Shown here piece by piece: positions 25,450-33,807 of a DNA stretch of 64,000 bases. The stretch covers positions 600,501-664,500 of the forward strand of contig NZ_JAJVCN010000004.1 of assembly GCF_021390435.2 (NCBI RefSeq), in the 5' to 3' direction. The position numbers and the translations under genes were made by a program. Numbering within the stretch: position 1 is the stretch's first letter; each line of letters starts with the position of its first letter. This stretch comes from Kibdelosporangium philippinense (GTDB lineage: Bacteria > Actinomycetota > Actinomycetes > Mycobacteriales > Pseudonocardiaceae). The notes under the pieces are model-generated. The model was not told where the DNA came from and ran no database searches. It saw only the letters and a list, made by a program, of their open reading frames with translations.

Positions 25450-26216
25450 ACGAGCTGGTCACCACCCGCATCCGCTCCACCGCCACCCGGCTCGGCCTGA
25501 ACCACCTGCCCAGCCAGCTCGACACCTTCGCCCGCCGCGCCGAGGACAACCAGATGGGATACCTCGAGTTCCTCGACCTGGTCCTGGAAGAGGAAGCCGC
25601 CGTCCGCGACGAACGCCGCTTCCGCAGCGCCCTGCGCCTGTCGAAACTGCCGCACCACAAGACCCTGGACGACTACGACTTCTCCTTCCAGCCCGAGCTG
25701 GATCCGCGGAAGATCAAAGACTTGGCCACGCTCTCGTTCATTGAGGACAAAGGCAACGCCGCTCTGCTCGGGCCGCCCGGAGTCGGGAAAACACACATCG
25801 CCGTCGCTCTCGCGGTCGCTGCCTGCCGCGCCGGCTACACCGTCTACTTCACCACCCTGGACGACATGGTCCGCCGCCTGAAAGCCGCCGACGCGATCGG
25901 ACGGCTCACCAGCACTCTGCGCACCTACCTACGGCCCAACGTCCTCGTGATCGACGAGGTGGGCTATCAGCCCCTCGAACGCGCCGAAGCCAACCTGGTC
26001 TTCCAGGTTATTTCGAAGCGCTACGAGAAAGGCTCCGTCATTCTGACCTCGAATAAGAACTTCGGGGAATGGGCCCAAGTCTTCAGCGACGAGGTCCTCG
26101 CCACCGCGATCCTCGACCGGCTCCTGCACCACTGCGACGTCATCCCCATCAACGGCCCCAGCTACCGGCTGAAGAACCGACTCGCCGCCATCACGGACAC
26201 CGCCACCGTCGCTTGA
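25446..26216 (+). CDS. istB: IS21-family ATPase helper IstB
   Basis: A 256-residue AAA+ ATPase. LLGPPGVGKTHIAVAL (about 105) is Walker A, VLVIDEVGYQPL (about 170) is Walker B, and VILTSNKNFGEW resembles sensor I. It helps IstA assemble and select targets. TTG start with a 4-bp overlap with istA. Confidence 0.95.
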   Translation: MNELVTTRIRSTATRLGLNHLPSQLDTFARRAEDNQMGYLEFLDLVLEEEAAVRDERRFRSALRLSKLPHHKTLDDYDFSFQPELDPRKIKDLATLSFIEDKGNAALLGPPGVGKTHIAVALAVAACRAGYTVYFTTLDDMVRRLKAADAIGRLTSTLRTYLRPNVLVIDEVGYQPLERAEANLVFQVISKRYEKGSVILTSNKNFGEWAQVFSDEVLATAILDRLLHHCDVIPINGPSYRLKNRLAAITDTATVA

Positions 26217-26270
26217 CACCTGGACACATCAGTTCGTACTCACCTGGACACATCACCGGATACGCCGACA

Positions 26271-26979
26271 GCTGATCACACGAGGCCAGCAACGCGACCA
26301 CCTGGTCGGCTTCCAGCGCTTGAGGCAGACCTCTCAGCGTCCAGCCCGCTACCGAAGGCACGGCTGTGGCCAGCGGCTGGTCGATGACACCTTCCAGATA
26401 CAGAAACGTAAGCAGGGACCGGAGAGCCGTCACGATCCGCTGAGCAGACCGAGGCCGCTTCCGACACTGCACCACCACGAACGCGGCCACCTCACCCGCG
26501 GTCAAGCGCTCCAGATCAACGTCATCTTCGGTCTTGTTCGCCCTCTCTAGCAGGAACGGTTGTACCAGGCGCACATTCAGCGCGACCGTCGTTTGGGCCA
26601 GTCCTCGCTCAGTGGTGAGGTAGTCGCGATAGCGGACCAGTAACTGCTCCACCGGGGTTGTCGCGGCCGCAGGGACCCACGCTGAAACCACCCCCAGATG
26701 CTGCAGGTAGCCCACCAGCGGCCGCAGCGCTCGTGCGGTGCGCTCGTTGACGTAGCCGGCCGCGCGGCGGTAAACGAAGTAGGTATCCACCGTCGCGGGG
26801 GTCAACTCCGACGTCTCCAGACCCTCCCGAGCCAGCCATCGGCTCAGGTGCGCCATCAACCGCACATGCGCCGCCGCGGTCAGCGGCGTGTAACCCAATC
26901 GCTCCAGCTCAGCCCGGTAACCATCAGCATAAGGAGCTAACGGTAGGCACACCCGAGCCCAACACGGAACTGTCGTCAT
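26271..26979 (-). pseudogene. ritA: RIT tyrosine recombinase A, N-terminal part
   Basis: Residues 1-236 of RitA: the N-terminal SAM-like core-binding domains up to AVPSVAGWTLRGLPQALEADQVVALLASCDQ, where the IS21 element enters. It starts MTTVPCWARVCLPLAPY after AGGAGAAGG. The frame runs into the IS end and stops at 26191. Confidence 0.9.
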
Positions 26980-27044
26980 GACCTTCTCCTCTCCATCAAG
27001 GTGTTGAGCGAAAAGGAGACGCTGATCAAGGACGCTGATTACGC

Positions 27045-27126
27045 CGAACTTGGTAGCCAGATTTTGCTGGGAGCAAACAACTTCCCCCGCCAGGTCGGCA
27101 TAACGGACGGGTTCGCATAGGAGGCC
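27045..27126. repeat. RIT element terminal inverted repeat, right (82 bp, perfect)
   Basis: Exact reverse complement of 21319-21400. The repeat continues outward here into a separate palindrome that the left end lacks. Confidence 0.95.
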
Positions 27127-27152
27127 TTATGTGGACGTCCACATAAGGCCTC
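27121..27152. repeat. 32-bp perfect palindrome across the RIT right junction
   Basis: Each arm is GAGGCCTTATGTGGAC (27121-27136) and its complement. It includes the GGCCTC target copy at its outer edge. On the other side of the element only GGCCTC is present, so the inner part belongs to the element. It is probably a recombinase-binding or strand-exchange site. Confidence 0.85.
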
Positions 27153-27599
27153 GGACATTGTCCCTTTGAGACCGAGCAGGAGCCGGTCGTTGAAGTTCGC
27201 CGGGTCGTAGAGGCCGTCCTCGTCCAGGATGAGGGTGCCGGCCAGCGCGCAGATCTCCAGCAGCCGGTGCCAGTCGGTGTTGTTGCGGGCCAGCCGGGAG
27301 ACTTCCAAACCGAGCACGATCCCGGCGTGTCCCATGCCGACATCGGCGACCAGTCGCTGGAACCCTTCCCGGTCCGCGGCTGAGGCGCCGGACTGGCCCT
27401 GGTCGGTATCGATGACGATGATCTGCGACTCGGCCCAGCCGAGTGCGACCGCCCGGCCGCGCAGCGCGTACTGCCGCGCGGTCGACTCGGTGTTGGACAG
27501 GACCTGTTTCAGCGTGGATTGACGGACATAGAGGTAGGCGTCACGCCGCAGGTGCTCGTGGGTGACCTTGCCCGCCGCGCTGGCGGCGCTGGTGTTCAC
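27147..27599 (-). pseudogene. Large serine recombinase, N-terminal catalytic domain
   Basis: 151 codons of the resolvase domain: YLYVRQSTLKQVLSN with the Ser nucleophile (about residue 27), DTDQGQSGASAADREGFQRL, GLEVSRLARNNTDWHRLLE. It starts at a GTG at 27599 after AAGGAGA. It breaks at GTMSEA where the RIT element entered, and the C-terminal part is at 19672-21318. Confidence 0.9.
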
Positions 27600-27849
27600 A
27601 GTCTTCTCCTTGATCGCGTGCGGGGTGATCGTGTTCGGGCCGCAGCGCTGCCAGTGCCATGCCGGCCAACACCCGCACCAGTTCGGTGGCATGGCCGGTC
27701 AGCGCGGCCGTCGTCGGGGCGGGGCGAGGTTCTGGATCCTGTTGTGCGGCAACGGGAATCTGTTGTTGCGCCGTGGTCCAGGCAGCCATGCCGCGGCCGG
27801 TCAGCACGCCCCAGCCCAGCCGCCATCCCTCGCCGTGGCCGGACAGCAC
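27541..27849 (-). CDS. Small protein of the serine-recombinase cassette
   Basis: A frame of about 102 residues between the HTH gene and the recombinase. GEGWRLGWGVLTGRGMAAWT near the start and the Ala-rich helix ATELVRVLAGMALAALR look coding. The start is uncertain (GTG at 27849 or further upstream), and its 3' part overlaps the recombinase start by 59 bp. The position fits the small third gene often found in this cassette. Function unknown. Confidence 0.5.
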   Translation of the reverse strand: MLSGHGEGWRLGWGVLTGRGMAAWTTAQQQIPVAAQQDPEPRPAPTTAALTGHATELVRVLAGMALAALRPEHDHPARDQGEDCEHQRRQRGGQGHPRAPAA

Positions 27850-27904
27850 CGCCGCGCGTAGTTCTTCGTATCGCGCGGCGGTGTCCGCGCCGTGGGTGGG
27901 GATG

Positions 27905-28390
27905 TCAGGGGCTGCTTTTGGGTCGCTCCTTGGATTCCGTGTGGCGGCGAGCCAGCGCCCGCTCGATCGAGCGTGGGTGCACGCGCGTGCCGAACCGCTG
28001 CTGGATCAGCTCTGCTAGCGCCGACGATCGCAGCGTGGGGTCGGCGGCCAGGAGTTCCTCGAGATGGTCGACGACCTCGTCGGTGAGTTTGCGCGGACCC
28101 TTGGGCCCCGGTTTGGCGGGAACCAGGCCGGCTGGTCCGCTCTCGGCCACCGCGGCCGCGGCCTGGTAGTAGCTCTGCCGGGAGAACCCGAACGCCGCCG
28201 CCGCGGTCGTCACCGAGACACCGTCGACTTCGACCCGGCGCACCATCTCGTACTTGACTTGCACGAGGTCGCGGGCGTCGAAGAACTCCGAGTCGGTGAA
28301 CCGCTCGTCGGCCACCGACTCCGGATGCGGGTTCAGTGTTCGCGACTCACGCAACGTCTCGGCTTTCGGGTCTGCCCGTCGCCTGCCCAT
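27905..28390 (-). CDS. Helix-turn-helix protein of the serine-recombinase cassette
   Basis: A 161-residue protein starting MGRRRADPKAETLRE after GGAG. The HTH resembles the N-terminal domain of transposases: VSVTTAAAAFGFSRQSYYQAAAAV (about 75-98), then a second HTH-like part (LTDEVVDHLEELLAADPTL ... RVHPRSIERALAR). It lies between the DUF5372-like gene and the recombinase and probably binds the element ends or regulates the recombinase. Confidence 0.82.
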   Translation of the reverse strand: MGRRRADPKAETLRESRTLNPHPESVADERFTDSEFFDARDLVQVKYEMVRRVEVDGVSVTTAAAAFGFSRQSYYQAAAAVAESGPAGLVPAKPGPKGPRKLTDEVVDHLEELLAADPTLRSSALAELIQQRFGTRVHPRSIERALARRHTESKERPKSSP

Positions 28391-28596
28391 GCCTGCTCCA
28401 CCACCATGATCTTGTCTATCTAACTTTGACGCGATGGGCGGTGACTCTAACCATGCGATGTTGTACTTCTCCAGCAGGACAACCGCTATTCACTCGGTCG
28501 TGTGCCTCCGTGAGCAACGAATGATGACCATTGTCGGCATAGTTGCCCTGACATTCGCGGCGCAATCTGGTTGACACGTGGATCAAGCTCAGACGG

Positions 28597-28896
28597 TCAG
28601 GGACGCAGGCTCGCCAGCACATCGGCCAACGCGAGCAGGTCCTGGATCCGGAACGGCGAACGGCCGGCCGCCATCACCACGAACGGATCCGGCTCCACCA
28701 CGTCGGTCCAAGCCGTGGGCAGGGACTTCAGCTCACCGCGCTCATCATGGAAGCAGACCCGATCCTCACCCCAGTTGTTGCGGCGCGCCACGAACTCGAA
28801 CTCCTGCCCACGCAACGGATGGAACGGATGCGTCACCCGCACAACTCGTTGCTCACCGGCTCCATCGGGTGCATTCGACGACTCGGTCCAAACCAA
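28597..28896 (-). CDS. DUF5372-like protein of the serine-recombinase cassette
   Basis: Up to 99 residues. The core VRVTHPFHPLRGQEFEFV ... NNWGEDRVCFHDERG ... LPTAWTDVVEPDPF is characteristic of small proteins found next to this recombinase family. The first in-frame start (TTG at 28896) would lie outside the element edge, so a GTG near 28840 is more likely. Function unknown; perhaps an accessory factor. Confidence 0.7.
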   Translation of the reverse strand: MVWTESSNAPDGAGEQRVVRVTHPFHPLRGQEFEFVARRNNWGEDRVCFHDERGELKSLPTAWTDVVEPDPFVVMAAGRSPFRIQDLLALADVLASLRP

Positions 28897-29786
28897 CAGT
28901 GGAACGGTTTTTCAAGTCGTTGCGGGAAGGCCTGATTCAGCATCTGCCGGCCTACAAGGGGCCGGACCTGCACAGCCGTGGACTACGGGTGGAGGAACAG
29001 GCGTTCTTGTTCCTCCACGAGTTGGAAGATGTGATTCGCGACTGGATCGTCTCGGTTTATCACCCCACTGATCACGCCGGGCTGGCAGTCGCGGACTGGC
29101 CCAATCTGGCGGTCAGTCCAAATGAGATGTTCGCGGCCGGGATCGCGAAGGCCGGCCTGCTAAGGATTCCAGCGACACCGGAGTTGGTGTTCGAGTTCCT
29201 GCGGGTGGCCTGGCGCACCATCCAGCATTACGGTGTCGAGGTCGATGGGCGCCGTTACAACGGCCCGGCGCTCGACGGGTACCGCAACGCCCCCAGCCCC
29301 CACTGCGGTGTCGCCGCGGGAAAGTGGCCGATCCGGGTCAACGACGACGATGTCCGCTTCGTCTACTTCCAAGACCCCGACGACAGCAGATGGCATCGGC
29401 TGGACTGGGAGCACTCTCCGATGCTGGGCACCCCGTTCTCAGCCGAGGCGGCCCGCTACGCCCGAACGTTGGCCACCCGGACCGACCGGCTCGCCGACCC
29501 GAATGTTGCACTCGCACAAGTATTGGAGCGGTGGAGCAGCGGCGCGGTCACCGATCGGCGAGAACGTCGCATGGCCGCTCGGCTGTCCGCCGAGCGAGCC
29601 GCGATCCCTGGCCTGGCCGACCCGAGACTCGACGGGATCGCAGCGCCACCACAGCACGAACATGACTCGGCGCCACCGGACGCGCAGCCCCATCTCGTTG
29701 CGGTGACGGGGGATGATGACGAGGAAACCGACCTTGTGGCAGACATGAACGGCTTCTACGACGACGCGCTGGAGGTGCTGGAATGA
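28894..29786 (+). pseudogene. tnsB: TnsB transposase, 3' part
   Basis: The last 297 residues of TnsB. It begins exactly where the 5' part stopped: P-T-V-E395-RFFKSLREG, where Glu395 is the catalytic Glu 35 residues after Asp359 (DD35E). The Mu-type C-terminal beta-barrel (YNGPALDGYRN ... VYFQDPDDSRWHRLDW) and a tail that would contact TnsC follow. Its stop overlaps the tnsC start (ATGA). Confidence 0.9.
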
Positions 29787-30862
29787 CGGCACCACAGGCG
29801 GCCTACAGCCTGTCCCGCAAGGAAGGCTGGCGCCGGTTCGTCGACACCCCACCCCGCACCCGGCCAGAATCGCTCACCGCGAGTGCGTTGCTGCGACTGG
29901 GAGATGACGCTCGCCTGGACTACGACGAGGCCCGACACGACTGGCACGCCAACTTCGGCACGATCGCCACCCCACAGCTGGCCGCGGTGCGCGACGAACT
30001 GGAGTTGATCGTCGCCTCGAACCGGCAAGACCCGGATCGGGTCCGTGGTGCCGCGGTCATCGATGGGCAACCCGGGTTGGGCAAGACCACGATCGCCAAC
30101 CTCTTCGGCCGAGACTTCGACCGTGCCGCGCGACGTCGACACGGACCGTTGACCGACACAGGTGACGAGCGGATTCCGGTGTTTCGGGTTGGCCTGACGT
30201 CGAACACCACCCTGCGCACGCTGAACAAGATGATCTGCGAGTTCTACGCTCATCCGGGCGCTGCCCGAGGAACCGCCGCCCAGCTGGCCACCTACGCCCT
30301 GGATTGCGTGCTGCAGTGCCAGACCCGGGTCGGGATCATCGACGACATCCACTTCATCGACCAGCACAGCAAAGACGGGCTGGCGGTCAGCAACCACCTC
30401 AAATGGTTGGCCAACGAACTGCCGATCACATTCATCTACGCCGGCGTGGGATTGTCCGAACGGCGGTTTTTCGAGGAGGGCCTGTCCGGGCCGTCGGTGG
30501 CACTGGCACAGTCCGCACGCCGCTGGACCCGCCTGGACGTCGGCCCATTCGACCGAGGCCAGCACTGGCAGGCATTGCTCAAAGCGATCGAGAAACAGCT
30601 CGTCCTGGTCCACGGGCACCCTGGGCAACTCGCACGTCTGGCCGACTACCTGTTCACCCGCACCGGCGGTCACATCGGCTCGCTGATAACCCTGATCACG
30701 CGCGGTTGCTTCAAAGCGATCAAGACCGGCGACGAGAAGCTCTCCCGTGACCTGCTCGACACGGTGCGCATCGACGAAGCATCGGAGAAAGCCCGCAAAC
30801 GGCTTCAGGCAACAACATCCCGGACCCCGACCCGCACCCGCCGACAGCGGGCCGCGTCATGA
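29783..30862 (+). CDS. tnsC: TnsC/TniB-type AAA+ regulator of transposition
   Basis: A 359-residue AAA+ ATPase. IDGQPGLGKTTIANLF (about residue 93) is Walker A, RVGIIDDIHFID (about 187) is Walker B, and YAGVGLSERRFF resembles sensor I. Full length, with a basic C-terminal tail. In Tn7-type systems TnsC bridges the target-recognition protein and TnsAB and enforces target immunity. Translationally coupled to tnsB and tniQ by ATGA overlaps at both ends. Confidence 0.93.
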   Translation: MTAPQAAYSLSRKEGWRRFVDTPPRTRPESLTASALLRLGDDARLDYDEARHDWHANFGTIATPQLAAVRDELELIVASNRQDPDRVRGAAVIDGQPGLGKTTIANLFGRDFDRAARRRHGPLTDTGDERIPVFRVGLTSNTTLRTLNKMICEFYAHPGAARGTAAQLATYALDCVLQCQTRVGIIDDIHFIDQHSKDGLAVSNHLKWLANELPITFIYAGVGLSERRFFEEGLSGPSVALAQSARRWTRLDVGPFDRGQHWQALLKAIEKQLVLVHGHPGQLARLADYLFTRTGGHIGSLITLITRGCFKAIKTGDEKLSRDLLDTVRIDEASEKARKRLQATTSRTPTRTRRQRAAS

Positions 30863-33807
30863 ACACGCACACGGCTGTCAGGGCGCTGCCACTGCGCACG
30901 GCGATTACCGATGGCGAGAGCGTGGACTCCTGGCTTGAGCAGTTGGCTCGCCGCCACCGACTCACCCCACGAGCGTTGCTGCCCGCCCTCGGGATCAGCG
31001 CTCTCCCTGCATTCACCAGCAAGCTGATCTATGGTGTCGATCCGCGGCTCTGGCGGCAGATCGAACAGGTGACCGGGCTGGTCCCCGGACGCTTGGACAC
31101 AGCGGTCGGTGACCCGCGTGTCACAGCGATCCGGTTGCGGCCAGGCGGATCCCGGTACTGCCCGCGCTGCTTGGCCGACACCCACGGCCGTTGGCTGTTG
31201 TCCTGGCGGCGGACCTGGACGGTCGCCTGCCGGTCTCACCGGATGCTGTTGCACGACAGCTGTGCGGCCTGCCACGCCACGCCCCGTCGCAAACTGCCCG
31301 GAGGAGTCAAACCGATCCCGCCGGGCAGCTGCACGCACATTCTCCTGCCGTCCCGGCGACAACGATGCGGCACGGACCTGACCACCGCAGCGGTCATTCC
31401 AGTGAACGACGACGTCCTCGACGTCCAACGCTGGATCGACGATCTGATCACCCGCATCGGCCAGCCCGACGGGCATCCCAACCGCGAGTACGCGACCACC
31501 GTGCTCGCCGATCTCCCGCTCGTGGTGTCCTGGCTGCTGCTGGACCATCGCGCCGCACTGCTGGCCACCGCTGGCCGGATCAACGCGAATCGCCCCACCG
31601 ACCGGGACACCGGGTGGCACAGTCTTGACAGTCTCGATGCCGCACTCACCGCAGCTGTTCTGGCGGCGGCGAGGACCATAGTGGACGGCGCAGACCAGGC
31701 GGCCGTCACCGCGCTACGTGAGATCTTCGCCAAGCTCCCCACCAAACGCCGGATTCCGCCACCGGGCATGTCCACCGCGCACTGGCAGGCCCTGTCGACC
31801 CGGTTCCGCAACCGGTATCTCCGCGCCGCGGATCCTGACCTATTGGCCACTGAACGGCTACGGCTGCGGACCGTGACTCCCGCGGCCCGCGAACCCGGCG
31901 GCAAGATCGGCGGGCGCATCCGGCAGATCCCGCAACTGTTGTGGCCCGACTGGTCCGCGCGGCTGCTGCCCGTCAGTGGGTTCCACCCCGAACTGTTCCG
32001 CGCCGCGTTCAGCATCAGCCTGCTCATCCCCGGCCATCCCGGCAAGCCCGGCCGGGACCTGCCTGCCCTGACTACCCAGTTCAACCCGCGGGTCCGCCGC
32101 GCCAACATCACCACGATGTTCGCCGAACTCGCCGACCAACTCGGATCACCCGGGTTGCGCGATGTGCTCACACTGCTGTGTCGCATCGCTGAGCACCTCG
32201 ACCAGATCGGCGCACCCATTGACTACCAACGCCGCCGTGAACAGATCCTCACTGAAACGCTCACCTGGGATCAATGGCGCGACCTGGTCTGCTCCGCCGC
32301 AGCGCATCCCGGCGACCGCAACCCCAACGGACGGCTTCTGCTGGCCCAACGCCATCTCCACCAGCTGATCACCGGCGCCGATCTCTCCGACCCACGCCAC
32401 CCACTGGCCTTCCGCAACGCACATGATCGCAACCGCTACATCCTTTTCACCACGAAACTGACCACACCCCTGCGCCAAGCACTGCACGAGCACGCCATTG
32501 CTGTGCTAGCCGAACTCGGGATTGACGAACCACTGCTGTGGTCACCACCAGCCGGCCTTGCCGACGGCCTGCAGCTGCCCGGAATCGACATCCACACACT
32601 CGACATGACCACCGTCAACCGGCTCGTTGTCGAACAACACCGCTCGCCCGGTGACACGGCGCGAGAATTGGGTGTCCACCTCGAACACATCCGGCTCGCA
32701 CTGGAACGCCTCGACCGCCCACAACGGCAGTGGGCCCACAACTCCACGCCTACCGCCTGGCACACCGAACAACACGCCGCCCGCGTGCTCACTCGCGACT
32801 TCTTCGACCGCGAATACATCCACAAAGGACGCACACTCAATGAACTGGCCGAGACCACCGGGATCGGCCGGCACATCATCGCCCGCATCGCCAAACAACT
32901 CGACGTCCCCTTGAACAAGGGCCGCGCCCCGTTTCCCATCGACCCGGACTGGCTGCGCGAGCAGTACGGCGACCGCCTGCGTCCCACCGCCGACATCGCC
33001 GCCGAGCTCGGCACCGACCAGATGACGGTCAACCACGCCCTGCACCGGCTCGACATCCCCACTCGCCCGTCCGGCGTCGGCAGCTTCCCACAAATGATCG
33101 CCGTTCTCGACAAAGACGTTCCCCGCGATATCCGCGCCGCGGTCGAAGGCGCGTTACACGGCTGGCAACGGCTACACCGCTTCCAGATCGCCATGACGTT
33201 CCCCAGCATCGACACCGCCGCCACATACCTCGGCGCTCACCAAAGCTCCCTGGTGCACCAATTCCAGCGGCTCGAACGCGACATCGGCACCCAGCTCTAC
33301 CGCCGGGCCACATTCCACAAACCCCACCGCCCCACCCCACGGGGCCAAGCACTTCTACGCCACCTCGCCCACCAGCACATCCAGCACCTGATGACCGCCG
33401 CCCTGGGCGACCAGATCCGGCCCATGCCCGCCCCGGACACGATCACCGCCGCCCACCAACACCTCTCCCGACAGCCACGCAAACCCCCACCCCGCACACC
33501 GATCCCACACACAACCACTCCACGGAAACAACCCCGCGGTACTGCCGCTCACCAGATCCGAATCACCCCCCACGTCCGCACCGTCCTGCACGACATCATC
33601 GACCACCCCGGCGAGTTCTACGGCCTAGAAGTGTTCAACCGCACCGGAATCGACCAAAGCACCCTCTACCCGATGCTCCACCGCCTGCACCGCGCTGGAT
33701 GGCTCACCAGCCACCTCGAAGACGAACAATCCTGGCTCGCCGGAGCGCCACCCGGACGCGGCCCTGGACGCCGCCGCACCTACTACTACTCCAGTCGTAG
33801 ATCGTGA
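30859..33807 (+). CDS. tniQ: TniQ/TnsD-type target-selection protein, 3' end cut by IS701
   Basis: The TniQ domain is N-terminal with a zinc finger (YCPRCLADTHG ... CRSHRM ... CAAC). Several DNA-binding modules follow: HTHs at SPGDTARELGVHLEHIRLAL, LNELAETTGIGRHIIARIAK and TADIAAELGTDQMTVNHALH; a LysR-like winged helix (IDTAATYLGAHQSSLVHQF ... TPRGQALLRHL, about 775-835); and a PadR-like winged helix at the end (FYGLEVFNRTGIDQSTLYPM). The native frame runs to 33786; the last seven codons come from the IS701 end. The missing C-terminus (YNLTPEGHRAALHEI) is at 41019-41106. The restored protein is 1003 residues. Confidence 0.9.
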   Translation: MNTHTAVRALPLRTAITDGESVDSWLEQLARRHRLTPRALLPALGISALPAFTSKLIYGVDPRLWRQIEQVTGLVPGRLDTAVGDPRVTAIRLRPGGSRYCPRCLADTHGRWLLSWRRTWTVACRSHRMLLHDSCAACHATPRRKLPGGVKPIPPGSCTHILLPSRRQRCGTDLTTAAVIPVNDDVLDVQRWIDDLITRIGQPDGHPNREYATTVLADLPLVVSWLLLDHRAALLATAGRINANRPTDRDTGWHSLDSLDAALTAAVLAAARTIVDGADQAAVTALREIFAKLPTKRRIPPPGMSTAHWQALSTRFRNRYLRAADPDLLATERLRLRTVTPAAREPGGKIGGRIRQIPQLLWPDWSARLLPVSGFHPELFRAAFSISLLIPGHPGKPGRDLPALTTQFNPRVRRANITTMFAELADQLGSPGLRDVLTLLCRIAEHLDQIGAPIDYQRRREQILTETLTWDQWRDLVCSAAAHPGDRNPNGRLLLAQRHLHQLITGADLSDPRHPLAFRNAHDRNRYILFTTKLTTPLRQALHEHAIAVLAELGIDEPLLWSPPAGLADGLQLPGIDIHTLDMTTVNRLVVEQHRSPGDTARELGVHLEHIRLALERLDRPQRQWAHNSTPTAWHTEQHAARVLTRDFFDREYIHKGRTLNELAETTGIGRHIIARIAKQLDVPLNKGRAPFPIDPDWLREQYGDRLRPTADIAAELGTDQMTVNHALHRLDIPTRPSGVGSFPQMIAVLDKDVPRDIRAAVEGALHGWQRLHRFQIAMTFPSIDTAATYLGAHQSSLVHQFQRLERDIGTQLYRRATFHKPHRPTPRGQALLRHLAHQHIQHLMTAALGDQIRPMPAPDTITAAHQHLSRQPRKPPPRTPIPHTTTPRKQPRGTAAHQIRITPHVRTVLHDIIDHPGEFYGLEVFNRTGIDQSTLYPMLHRLHRAGWLTSHLEDEQSWLAGAPPGRGPGRRRTYYYSSRRS
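33783..33786. repeat. CTAC, IS701 target duplication in tniQ (partner at 41103-41106)
   Basis: CTAC precedes the IS701 end here. The other side of this IS has CTAG (35234-35237). The CTAC partner is GTAG at 41103-41106, its complement, next to the second IS701 copy. Confidence 0.75.

Larger units (their letters stand above)
23848..26270. mobile_element. IS21-family element inside ritA
   Basis: 2423 bp. The ends are TGTCGGCGTA...ATGTGACCA (left) and its imperfect complement on the right (TGTCGGCGTA...ATGTGTCCA). Subterminal repeats of CCTGGACACATCA at the right end (26218-26253) are the multiple transposase sites usual in IS21. It carries istA and istB with a 4-bp overlap and is the innermost layer of the nested set. 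Confidence 0.94.
21325..27146. mobile_element. RIT element (recombinase in trio) nested in the serine recombinase gene
   Basis: A 5.8-kb element holding three overlapping tyrosine recombinase genes in one direction (ritA, ritB, ritC, all ATGA-coupled) between perfect 82-bp inverted repeats. A GGCCTC direct repeat flanks it (21319-21324, 27147-27152). Excising it rebuilds the serine recombinase frame. ritA is itself interrupted by an IS21-family element. Without that IS the RIT is about 3.4 kb, within the usual range. Confidence 0.92.
19664..28893. mobile_element. Serine-recombinase element inserted in tnsB
   Basis: A 9230-bp insert in tnsB, or 3.4 kb without the nested RIT and IS21. It carries, reading on the minus strand, a DUF5372-type gene, an HTH gene, a small gene and a large serine recombinase, a cassette recurrent in actinomycete genomes. 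Deleting 19664-28893 restores the tnsB frame exactly. A short AAAC occurs at both junctions (19660-19663 and 28890-28893), either a crossover core or a 4-bp duplication. No terminal inverted repeats are seen, as expected for serine recombination. Confidence 0.85.
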
